Shown in pieces: positions 34,431 to 42,477 of a stretch of 64,000 bases of DNA. The DNA comes from Galbibacter marinus (GTDB taxonomy: Bacteria > Bacteroidota > Bacteroidia > Flavobacteriales > Flavobacteriaceae). The stretch lies in contig NZ_AMSG01000004.1 in the NCBI RefSeq assembly GCF_000300875.1, positions 124,001 to 188,000 on the forward strand, given 5' to 3'. The notes below the pieces were generated by a model. The model was not told the origin of the DNA, did not search any database, and saw only the letters and a program-made list of their open reading frames with translations. Both the position numbers and the translations under genes were made by a program. How positions within the stretch are numbered: position 1 is the first letter of the stretch; the number at the start of each line of letters is the position of its first letter.

Positions 34431-35024
34431 ATCATTTTCTTTTTCTCGTATTGATACATAAGATCCGTTCTAGTCTTAAAGAAGTGAGGTTGTAGATGGA
34501 AATGTGGTAAGCTATCACAGACTAAATTATTAAATTCCCTGGCAACTGTTGGGCTAATGTTTGAGGTATTAGGGACTGAAATCACGAACGATAATATATT
34601 TCTTACAATTATCATTGATAAATCCTATATGTTGTCAGATTATTTTGTAGTTTTAATTCTTTAAATTTAATATTGTTTTAAAAGAAAATTTAACCAGAAA
34701 TCAATCAAATCGAAACCATGAGAATTCGTGTGTATTACAGTGCTTTTCTATAGAAGCATTCAAAATGATCATCATTCAACCAATTAAGAATGTAGACTTT
34801 TTGAAACGATCCTTGATTCCCCTTCCTTATCCCCCCTTTTTATATTTTCTATGATGTGGTCCTCCACATTATAGAGTTATAGCCTAATGGTTTTTTCCTT
34901 TGGCTAATTTGTATTTAAATATTCTGTCTTCCCTAATGCGATAAGAATTTGGAGAGACTGCGTTTTTTTTGAGTATCGAATCAACATAAAACAACTATCA
35001 TAATTAACCAAAAAAAAAGAATCT
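34431..35024. other. Gene-poor interval before the tail-collar gene
   Basis: About 590 bases with no convincing gene. The 66-residue minus-strand ORF of the track (34415-34615) overlaps the GIY-YIG promoter and matches nothing I recognise. The most distinct feature is the imperfect palindrome at 34849-34874. The segment just before 35025 is A-rich, as is usual for flavobacterial translation starts. Confidence 0.5.
34849..34874. repeat. Imperfect palindrome upstream of the tail-collar gene
   Basis: CTATGATGTGG (34849-34859), TCCT, CCACATTATAG (34864-34874): 10 of 11 positions pair. It lies 150 bases before the tail-collar ATG, with no T tract, so an operator or a structured leader is more likely than a terminator. 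Confidence 0.45.
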
Positions 35025-35561
35025 ATGGAACCATTTTTATGTGAAATTAAATTATTTGCGGGAAACTACGCTCCTAGGGGATGGGCTTTTTGCAATGGAC
35101 AAATCCTTCCAATTTCTCAGTACCAAGCTGTATTTACTATTTTAGGATATACCTACGGTGGCGATGGAAAAACGACTTTTGCACTACCAGATTTAAGAGG
35201 AAGGGTTCCAATTCATACTGGAGCAAGCACAGGACCTAGAGCGCGTGAAGTTCGATTGGGCGAATCCTCTGGAAGTAACGATAATACTCTTACTATAGGT
35301 AATTTACCAAAACATAATCATCCTGTTTTTGCGAATAATCAACAAGGAACTTCAGGGAATCCAACTGATAACTTTCCAGCAAATTCAGGAGCGTCAGATA
35401 AAGAGTATACTGACAATTCTAATACTTCTATGAATCACCACATGACTGGTTTAGTTGGTGGGGATCTGCCTGTAAATAACATGCAGCCTTATCTAGGACT
35501 CAATTTTATTATTGCACTTTATGGAGAATTTCCAAGCCATGATCAATCATACCAACCTTAA
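35025..35561 (+). CDS. Phage tail-collar/microcystin-dependent protein homologue
   Basis: A 178-residue protein of the tail-collar (MdpB-like) family: MEPFLCEIKLFAGNYAPRGWAFCNGQILPISQYQAVFTILGYTYGGDGKTTFALPDLRGRVPIHTG, then LGESSGSNDNTLTIGNLPKHNHPV and NNMQPYLGLNFIIALYGEFPS. In phages this domain is at the receptor-binding end of tail fibres. In bacteria it occurs as free-standing proteins of unclear role, often near surface proteins. No signal peptide is evident. No other phage genes are near. The next gene starts 10 bases after the stop, so it forms the first gene of a three-gene unit with a large secreted protein and an OmpA-type protein. Confidence 0.9.
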   Translation: MEPFLCEIKLFAGNYAPRGWAFCNGQILPISQYQAVFTILGYTYGGDGKTTFALPDLRGRVPIHTGASTGPRAREVRLGESSGSNDNTLTIGNLPKHNHPVFANNQQGTSGNPTDNFPANSGASDKEYTDNSNTSMNHHMTGLVGGDLPVNNMQPYLGLNFIIALYGEFPSHDQSYQP

Positions 35562-35571
35562 CTTTTTCCTC

Positions 35572-38500
35572 ATGAAAAATAAATTACTTCTATTTTTTAT
35601 TATAACCTTGTTCTCTGGTTTTCATAGCCAAGGATTTGGGCAGGATATTACCATGATAGTATGTCAAAATGCCAATTTCAGCTCTTCTTATTCACTTACA
35701 GCGAGCGGTACGATCACTGATGATGGAATTTCGCGTACTACTTATATGAGCGATCCTAATGTAGGAGATTTTGGGGATATGATCATTATTAAGTGGAATA
35801 CTACATTAGATCAGTGGGAAATTTTATTTAACAACTTCGATGGTGGAGATGGCCCTGCCAATGAGTTACAATATTATAGTTCAAATGCAACTTTTCCTAA
35901 TCCGCCCAATATATCAATTGGCAATTGGATAACAGTAGGTGAATTTGCTTGTGATCCTATGGTTCAATTAACTGGGGATGTTGCAGGGATTAACAGTGAT
36001 CCTACCGTCACAGGCTTACCCCTATCTATTACCGTGGATGAAGATTCTAATGAGGAGCCATTGGGTATATCTTCTACGCTTATAGATGATGTTGACGCAG
36101 GCGGTGGTGCATTGACTTTGAAATTCGATGCTACGGGCGGTATTTTTGATATTGCTGCCGGTACAGGAGTTACTCTATCTGGAAATCTTAGCAATCATTT
36201 AGAAATTACAGGGAATATAGGGGACGTAAACCATTATATAAGTGTGCTTTCGAATATTTACTTTAGACCTGACAGTAATCTATATGGCAACAATGCGGCT
36301 AGTGTAGATGTTTATATTAACGATAACGGAAATACAGGCACTGGTGGTGGAAATGATATTTTTGTGGGAACCATTATAGTTAATATTACTGCGGTTAATG
36401 ATGCTCCCGATATATCCGTTCCTAGCTCCATTAGTGCAATTGCAAATACCGATACACCTTTGACAGGAATTAGCATAGAAGATGTTGACGCTGAGGATGG
36501 AGAATTATCTGTCTCTATTGGTATTGTTGCTGGGACATTATTAGCTTTGCCGAGTGGCGGGGTGAGTGTGAGTGGGAGTGGAACAAATCAACTCTCTCTT
36601 CAAGGCTCGCTTTCAGATTTAAATACATTTCTGGCAAGTTCTAATATCATCTTTAAGAACGAACCTGATAATATCGATGATCAAACGCTCACTGTCTCTG
36701 TTAATGATAACGGAAATACTGGAGGTGATCCTTTGATTTCAGAAGATACAGCAACTATAATTCTTGCCCAGCAACCTGCTGAAATTAGTAGTGTTTCGGT
36801 TCCTCCCAGTGGTTCATACGGTTTGGGAGAGGAGCTTGATTTTATTGTTAATTACAATAAGCCTGTAAATGTAAACACATCTTCAGGTACACCTGAACTT
36901 GTTTTGCAAGTAGGGGGCCAAGCTAAAAATGTCCCTTATATGTCGGGAAGTGGCTCGACAAGCCTTGTTTTTCGTTACACTGTTGTAGAGGGGGATGAGG
37001 ATGACGATGGAGTGCTTGTGGAGACACTATTACTTAATGGCGGTACTATTACAAATGAAGGAGTAAATTCAAGTCTAGTACTACAAAATATTGATAATAC
37101 TGAAAATGTAATGGTTGATGCGGTTGCTCCTTCTGGGTATGCAATTACGATTGATCAAGATCTCATCCATGTGGGGAATCAAACTGAGATAAGTTTTACC
37201 TATAGTAATGCTGAAGTTGCAACAACCTATACATATATAATTACAAGTCTTCAAGGTGGAGGGACAGTTAATGGAACGGGTCAAGTTCTTACCTCAACGG
37301 ATCAGGTAACAGGATTAAATTTAAGTAATTTAAATGATGGTGTTGTTTCTATTTCTTTCATGCTTGAAGACGCAAACGGTAATATTGGTATACCAGTGGT
37401 GAGCACCATTTCAAAACAAACCAATCATGCCCCAGTGGCTTCTGATGATCATCATAGTTTGGGTGTTAATACTAATCATATTGCAAATGTTTTGGATAAC
37501 GATAGCGATGGAGATGGTGACAATATAGATGCTTCCTTGGTTGATTCTCCTTCTAATGGAACTATTATATTTAATGTCGATGGTGAGTTTAACTACACCC
37601 CAAATACAGATTATGTTGGCTTAGATAGCATAAGTTATAAAATCTGTGATGACGGAATCCCAAGCTTGTGTGATACAGCTGTTGTTTACTTTGAAGTTTT
37701 GGATACGAATATCCCCACTGGATATTCAGTGGCTTGGGCAGAAGAATTCATCAATGAATCAGAGGCCAATGCAGCTGCTTTTAAAGTGTCAGATGCTACT
37801 GTTGGTGCCACACTGAATTACCAGGTGTCCAGTAATGGGGATGGCAACAGCCAAATTATTTCAGGCAGTCAAATAGTTACAAGTATAGAAGAAGATTTTA
37901 TGGTAGATGTAAGTGGCTTACAAGATGGGACCTTAACAACTGAAATTTTCTTAACCTCTATATACGGCACCCCTGGAATAACTACAAGCGATTCCAATGC
38001 AATTTTAGATCAAACCGCACCTTCTGGACATACTGTAAGTATTGATCAAAATCCGATAGATAGAGTAAATCAATCAGCTGTTAGTTTTACCATGTCCTCA
38101 TCTGAATTAGAAGCTCACTATGATTATACCCTCTCAAGTACGCAAGGTGGACAGGATGTTACGGGTTCAGGTGTAGTAACTTCTCAGACCCAAAGTGTTA
38201 CAGATATTGATTTAACTAACTTAGCTCAGGGAGATATTACGCTCTCTTTAATTCTCACAGATCGTGCAGGTAATATAGGAGATCCTGTCAATACTACTTC
38301 AATAAAAATCACCAATGAAGCTCCTACGGTTTCTGATATAGAAGTTAACGGTTCTTTAATTATCACAGAACAATTATCGGCCAACTATGTATATGCTGAC
38401 TCTGATGGGGACCCTGAAAGTGGTTCTACCTATTTGTGGTATCTCTCTGAGGATAGTTCTGGTGCAGGGAAGTCAGAAATCCCTAATGGGACAGCTTCGC

Positions 38501-40068
38501 AGTATACCCTTAAGCAGAGTGATCGAGGTAAATACATTAGTATTGCAGTTACTCCTAGCGATGGACGTGATGTTGGTACTACAGTTGAAAGTCCTTTAGT
38601 AGGGCCAGTGAAAATGGTACAAAACATTACTTTTCCTAGCATTTCTGAAAAGACCTATGGTGATGCCCCATTTATCCTAGGTGACGCTCAAACCGACCAA
38701 GGCCTAGCCGTGATTTACACAGCCGCAGATCCCAGTTTGATAGAGATCAATGGGAATCAGGCCACAATACTCAAAACTGGAACTACGACCATTACCGCAA
38801 CCCAAGAGGGAGATGACCAAACAAGTGCAGCTGAGCCTATCGCACAAACGCTTATTGTTAATGCTGTGCTTCTAACAATAGAAGCTGATAATTTTTCTAA
38901 AATATATGGTGAATCTGATCCCGAATTATCGGTAAGTTATAGTGGATTCATAAATGGTGATGATGAGACTTCTCTTGATGGAAGCCTTGTTGTCAGGCGA
39001 GCAGAAGGAGAGTCAGTAGGTGATTATCCAATTTCTGTTTCGGGTTATACTTCTGATAAGTACACCATCAATTATGTGGATGGGAATTTCGATATTCAAC
39101 CAAGATTGCTTAGTATCATTGTAGATCCAAATCAAAATAAAGTTTATGGGCAGGATGAGCCACAATTAAGCTATACTGTACAAGGGTTTTCAAATGGAGA
39201 CGATCAAGGTATGATGCAAGGGGATTTATCTAGAGAACCTGGTGAAGATGCTGGTCTTTATGCTATAATCATAGGAACCTTAAATGCAGGAAACAACTAT
39301 GAACTTCAAATAGAGCCTTCAGAATTTGAGATATTAAAGGCAGAACAAGCAATTGTTTGGAACCAAGAATTAACTTTTGGTTGCAACTCTGATTCCCAAG
39401 TAACATTATTAGCAGAATCTAATAGTGGACTTCCTATTACTTATATGGTGGAGGACTCTTCTATCGCTGAGGTAGAAGGTAATGTTTTAACCAAACTTCA
39501 ATCAGGAGTTACTACAATTTCTGCTCAGCAGCTTGGGGATCAAAACCATCATGCTGCACCGGAAGTTCATAAAGAAGTTCAAATTAACCAACAAGGGTTG
39601 ATTCGTCAGCATTGGGATGATGTACTAGTTTTTGATAATAGTAGTGAGAATTTTGTCAGTTATCAGTGGTATAAAAACGGTAATGCTATCCCAGGGGCAA
39701 CCAAACAGTATTATTCAGAAGAGCAGACTTTAAATGGAGAATATTATGTAGTAGCCACTATGGAAAATGGTGCGCAAATCACCTCCTGCTTATTGGAAGT
39801 TTCTCAGCAAAGTGTTACCAACACTTTAAAGGTAGTTCCCAACCCTGCCCTTGGCAGCTCAGAGTTTAGCATAAAGGCTAGTTTTAATCAGGAAGCACTT
39901 AATGGAGCCACTATTAGTTTAATAGATCTTAATGGACGTGTTTTGCAGACCACAGCGGTAACAGGTGAGCAAACCACCATGATTGCTCCCTCACAAACAG
40001 GAATCTATATTGTAGTTATGAACCTCTCAGATGGAAAGAGAAAAACAGTTAATCTTTTAGTACAATAG
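35572..40068 (+). CDS. Giant secreted multi-domain protein with type IX sorting signal
   Basis: A 1,498-residue surface or secreted protein. The ORF-track start (35512) lies inside the upstream gene; ATG at 35572 gives a good signal peptide (MKNKLLLFFIITLFSGFHSQGFGQ). Visible modules are two cadherin-like repeats with NDNGNTG motifs (about 135-400), and two ~97-residue repeats beginning APSGYAITIDQ and APSGHTVSIDQ. Between these two repeats lies a cadherin-like/Big_9 segment (NHAPVASDDHHSLG...VLDNDSDGDG). Then come a bacterial Ig-like segment, two MBG/YDG domains (SKIYGESDPEL, NKVYGQDEPQL), and a C-terminal sorting domain (VVPNPALGSSEFSIKA...GIYIVVMNLSDGKRKTVNLLVQ). No catalytic domain is recognised, so an adhesin or matrix role is inferred. 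The next gene begins 2 bases later. Confidence 0.88.
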   Translation: MKNKLLLFFIITLFSGFHSQGFGQDITMIVCQNANFSSSYSLTASGTITDDGISRTTYMSDPNVGDFGDMIIIKWNTTLDQWEILFNNFDGGDGPANELQYYSSNATFPNPPNISIGNWITVGEFACDPMVQLTGDVAGINSDPTVTGLPLSITVDEDSNEEPLGISSTLIDDVDAGGGALTLKFDATGGIFDIAAGTGVTLSGNLSNHLEITGNIGDVNHYISVLSNIYFRPDSNLYGNNAASVDVYINDNGNTGTGGGNDIFVGTIIVNITAVNDAPDISVPSSISAIANTDTPLTGISIEDVDAEDGELSVSIGIVAGTLLALPSGGVSVSGSGTNQLSLQGSLSDLNTFLASSNIIFKNEPDNIDDQTLTVSVNDNGNTGGDPLISEDTATIILAQQPAEISSVSVPPSGSYGLGEELDFIVNYNKPVNVNTSSGTPELVLQVGGQAKNVPYMSGSGSTSLVFRYTVVEGDEDDDGVLVETLLLNGGTITNEGVNSSLVLQNIDNTENVMVDAVAPSGYAITIDQDLIHVGNQTEISFTYSNAEVATTYTYIITSLQGGGTVNGTGQVLTSTDQVTGLNLSNLNDGVVSISFMLEDANGNIGIPVVSTISKQTNHAPVASDDHHSLGVNTNHIANVLDNDSDGDGDNIDASLVDSPSNGTIIFNVDGEFNYTPNTDYVGLDSISYKICDDGIPSLCDTAVVYFEVLDTNIPTGYSVAWAEEFINESEANAAAFKVSDATVGATLNYQVSSNGDGNSQIISGSQIVTSIEEDFMVDVSGLQDGTLTTEIFLTSIYGTPGITTSDSNAILDQTAPSGHTVSIDQNPIDRVNQSAVSFTMSSSELEAHYDYTLSSTQGGQDVTGSGVVTSQTQSVTDIDLTNLAQGDITLSLILTDRAGNIGDPVNTTSIKITNEAPTVSDIEVNGSLIITEQLSANYVYADSDGDPESGSTYLWYLSEDSSGAGKSEIPNGTASQYTLKQSDRGKYISIAVTPSDGRDVGTTVESPLVGPVKMVQNITFPSISEKTYGDAPFILGDAQTDQGLAVIYTAADPSLIEINGNQATILKTGTTTITATQEGDDQTSAAEPIAQTLIVNAVLLTIEADNFSKIYGESDPELSVSYSGFINGDDETSLDGSLVVRRAEGESVGDYPISVSGYTSDKYTINYVDGNFDIQPRLLSIIVDPNQNKVYGQDEPQLSYTVQGFSNGDDQGMMQGDLSREPGEDAGLYAIIIGTLNAGNNYELQIEPSEFEILKAEQAIVWNQELTFGCNSDSQVTLLAESNSGLPITYMVEDSSIAEVEGNVLTKLQSGVTTISAQQLGDQNHHAAPEVHKEVQINQQGLIRQHWDDVLVFDNSSENFVSYQWYKNGNAIPGATKQYYSEEQTLNGEYYVVATMENGAQITSCLLEVSQQSVTNTLKVVPNPALGSSEFSIKASFNQEALNGATISLIDLNGRVLQTTAVTGEQTTMIAPSQTGIYIVVMNLSDGKRKTVNLLVQ

Positions 40069-40070
40069 CC

Positions 40071-41414
40071 ATGGAAAGTATAAAAAAACAATATCAGATG
40101 AAAACAGCACTATTTGCAGTATTTTTTATAATTACAATGATTATTGGACAAGCTCAGGAGCTCTCAGTTTCTGTACATGGCGGAGTCTCTGGTTTATCCT
40201 ATAAAAGCGATGTTGGGGAAGGTAAACAAGGATTAGGCGGCGGAATTGGACTGGAATATACACACTACTTTAGTGGTCATTGGGGTGTTTTAACAGGTGT
40301 GGAGGCCCGTTATAATAGCAATACCTTTGAGCTTGATGACAATGTGCAGTTTCTGTCCAATGAAATCGATGATAGGGGTTCAGCTTTTGAATATCGCGTG
40401 AGAACAAGTGGATATGAAGAAGATCAGAGATTTTACTCCTTCGGAATTCCAGTTATGTTACAGTATCGAGGCGCTATTTCTGATAAAACGGGTTTTTACA
40501 TAGGGCTTGGAGCAAAAGTATTGCTGAGTCAAAAACTTAAGGCAGATGCTCAATCGAAAATCATGGATCTTAGGGGATATTATCCCGATTTAAATCTAGT
40601 GATCGATGATCTTCCATCTCATGGATTTGGAACCCTTAATGATTGGGAAGGGGATGCTGAGGTTTCTCTAAAAACCTCCATATTGCTAGGTTTAGAAGGT
40701 GGTTTAACCTTTAAGTTAAAAGAGAATCTGAAATTATATACAGGGATTTACGCCGATTATGGCCTCAGTGACATGCAAAAAGATAATACGGCTTCCAACA
40801 TAGTAAGTTACAATCCTGAATCCATCCAAAGTGTTATCTCAAATGGCGTATTGTCCCATGAGATTATCGTGGAAAAAAGCAATTATCTCTCTGCTGGGGT
40901 GAAGTTAAAGCTAGGATTTATGCTTGCAAAAACTAAACAGGCCCCGACAAAGGAAATTATGGAACCAGAAGAAGTGGTTCAAACGAATCAACCAACCCAG
41001 ATAGTAGAACAAGAGGTTGTAGTAGCGGAAGAAGTAGAACCTCAGGAACATGTGCTTTCCGATGAGCAAGTGGCCTATATTGAGCAACCTTTAGTCTTTG
41101 GTGAAATTGATAAAGCAGATGTTCCTTCATCGCTGCAAGCGCGATTGGATTCCATCGCGAAATTAGTGAATGATAATGCAGGTGTAAATATTAAAGTAAC
41201 AGGGCATACTTGTGATCTTGGAAGTGAGTCCCTTAACCAGCAAGTTGGCATGAAAAGGGCAGAAGCGGTGGCCGAATATCTTAAAACTATTGGGGTGGCC
41301 AGCGACCAAATGGAACTGGAGTCCAAGGGTGAGTCTGATCCTGATTTCCCAAATACGACAGCTTTAAATAGAGGGAAAAATAGAAGAGTCACTATAGAGG
41401 TGTTAACTCAATAA
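40071..41414 (+). CDS. Outer-membrane beta-barrel protein with C-terminal OmpA domain
   Basis: A 447-residue envelope protein. The signal peptide is MKTALFAVFFIITMIIGQAQ (Met10; starting at 40098 would give a more usual n-region than 40071). It is followed by a porin-like barrel of about 280 residues (GLEYTHYFSGHWGVLTGVEARYNSN, FYIGLGAKVLLSQKLKA). A Gln/Glu/Pro-rich linker leads to an OmpA peptidoglycan-binding domain (about 345-445: VNIKVTGHTCDLGSESLNQQVGMKRAEAVAEYLKTIGV, LNRGKNRRVTIEV). Two bases separate it from the giant protein gene, so both are co-expressed. It may anchor or help export that protein, as PorP/SprF-OmpA proteins do for other type IX substrates (inference). Confidence 0.88.
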   Translation: MESIKKQYQMKTALFAVFFIITMIIGQAQELSVSVHGGVSGLSYKSDVGEGKQGLGGGIGLEYTHYFSGHWGVLTGVEARYNSNTFELDDNVQFLSNEIDDRGSAFEYRVRTSGYEEDQRFYSFGIPVMLQYRGAISDKTGFYIGLGAKVLLSQKLKADAQSKIMDLRGYYPDLNLVIDDLPSHGFGTLNDWEGDAEVSLKTSILLGLEGGLTFKLKENLKLYTGIYADYGLSDMQKDNTASNIVSYNPESIQSVISNGVLSHEIIVEKSNYLSAGVKLKLGFMLAKTKQAPTKEIMEPEEVVQTNQPTQIVEQEVVVAEEVEPQEHVLSDEQVAYIEQPLVFGEIDKADVPSSLQARLDSIAKLVNDNAGVNIKVTGHTCDLGSESLNQQVGMKRAEAVAEYLKTIGVASDQMELESKGESDPDFPNTTALNRGKNRRVTIEVLTQ

Positions 41415-41469
41415 TTTAAAATTGGCAATGGCCTTAGAGCGGTAAAAAGTTCACGGGTCTTGTCTTTTT

Positions 41470-42315
41470 TTAAAAATTCACACTCACCCCTAACTGACCT
41501 GGAGAAAATTGGAGATTCCAGGTGTACTTCTTTTTATTTTGATTGTATTTTTGATCATATCGACTGTCGAGGTACTTATCGATAGCCTCGACTGTAGCAA
41601 TACTGATGGCTACTCCAACAACCACATCAGTGAGCCAGTGCGCTCCTTCCCACAACCTTGAAACCCCGGGGACAAGGCCTACGGCATATAGCCCACCTTT
41701 AATCCATGGACTTTTGAATTGCTTGGCAATAGCGTAGGCATTTGAAAAGGCCAATATTGTATGTCCTGAAGGGAATGAGTGGTAGTCTTTATCGGATGAA
41801 AACGGATAAAAGCTATTGTAATTATCTCCGCTTCGAGGGCGGGCCCTACCAAAGGCATATTTACTGGCTTGTTGTAGTAATCCAGCTGCAGAGGCAGAGG
41901 CAATTAAAAGCACGCCAGTTCTTCTTAGCTTTTCGTTTTTAAGAGCTAATCCCGTGGCGTATACTCCAGCTGTTAGCATATAGTTGTTCTGTGGGCTTCC
42001 GTAGTACCATCCATAGTCACGTACCACTTGAGGAATGTCATCTGCTTGGTCTACGAAAAATTCTGAGGTCTGTTGGTCAAATAGGTATAAAATAGACGTT
42101 CCTGCTGCTACACCCCCAAACTGCATCCATTGTTTTTTCTCCCAGTGAAATGGGCGGCTGTAAGAGTATATAATTCCTCCAAAAATACTTCCTGTATCAT
42201 ATTTGAGCATTTGCCAACGTGTGGCATCCTTTGTGGGTATATTGCTGTACTGCGCTTGTACCCCAAATGATGTTCCAAGGAGCATGAAAACAACGGGTAA
42301 TAGGAGATTTTTCAT
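41470..42315 (-). CDS. PAP2 superfamily phosphatase
   Basis: Membrane-associated phosphatase of the PAP2 type (phosphatidic acid, undecaprenyl pyrophosphate or lipid A phosphates are possible substrates). The 281 residues begin with a signal peptide (MKNLLLPVVFMLLGTSFGVQA). The three PAP2 motifs are present: KYAFGRARPR (K-x6-RP), FPSGHT and SRLWEGAHWLTDVVVG (SR-x5-H-x3-D). The signal peptide suggests a periplasmic active site. It has its own -7 element (TAAATTTG, minus strand, 42336-42343). A LacI-type palindrome lies about 115 bases upstream. Confidence 0.92.
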   Translation of the reverse strand: MKNLLLPVVFMLLGTSFGVQAQYSNIPTKDATRWQMLKYDTGSIFGGIIYSYSRPFHWEKKQWMQFGGVAAGTSILYLFDQQTSEFFVDQADDIPQVVRDYGWYYGSPQNNYMLTAGVYATGLALKNEKLRRTGVLLIASASAAGLLQQASKYAFGRARPRSGDNYNSFYPFSSDKDYHSFPSGHTILAFSNAYAIAKQFKSPWIKGGLYAVGLVPGVSRLWEGAHWLTDVVVGVAISIATVEAIDKYLDSRYDQKYNQNKKKYTWNLQFSPGQLGVSVNF

Positions 42316-42335
42316 AGACTGTTGCGTTGAATATG

Positions 42336-42343
42336 CAAATTTA
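42336..42343 (-). promoter_or_regulatory. -7 promoter element of the PAP2 gene
   Basis: CAAATTTA on the plus strand is TAAATTTG on the minus strand, 20 bases before the start codon at 42315. No TTG at the right distance was seen. Confidence 0.45.
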
Positions 42344-42428
42344 GCAATATTCCTACAATCCTATCTGTTAATTTTCGTCTGAACGACTTGAACTTAATTT
42401 GCTCAACTTAGCTTAACAAAACTGGTAG

Positions 42429-42442
42429 TGCAACCGATTGTG
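42429..42442. promoter_or_regulatory. LacI-type operator-like palindrome, copy 1
   Basis: TGCAACCGATTGTG shares 12 of 14 bases with the palindrome before susC (45754-45767) and has the central CG typical of LacI-family operators. It lies between the esterase gene stop and the PAP2 start, so it could control PAP2 or be a leftover of an earlier gene order. Confidence 0.5.
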
Positions 42443-42477
42443 TAAAATAGCCTTTTTTCTCACTAAAACGACTGTTT

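Noticed and set aside
34415-34615. 66-residue minus-strand ORF
   Set aside because: No recognisable motif, no start signal, and it overlaps the promoter element of the GIY-YIG gene; most likely chance.
35025-35561. Tail-collar gene as part of a prophage
   Set aside because: No capsid, terminase, portal, integrase or lysis genes are present; free-standing bacterial homologues of this domain are common.
35512-35571. Start of the giant secreted protein inside the tail-collar gene
   Set aside because: It would bury the signal peptide 20 residues in; ATG at 35572 gives a proper signal peptide.
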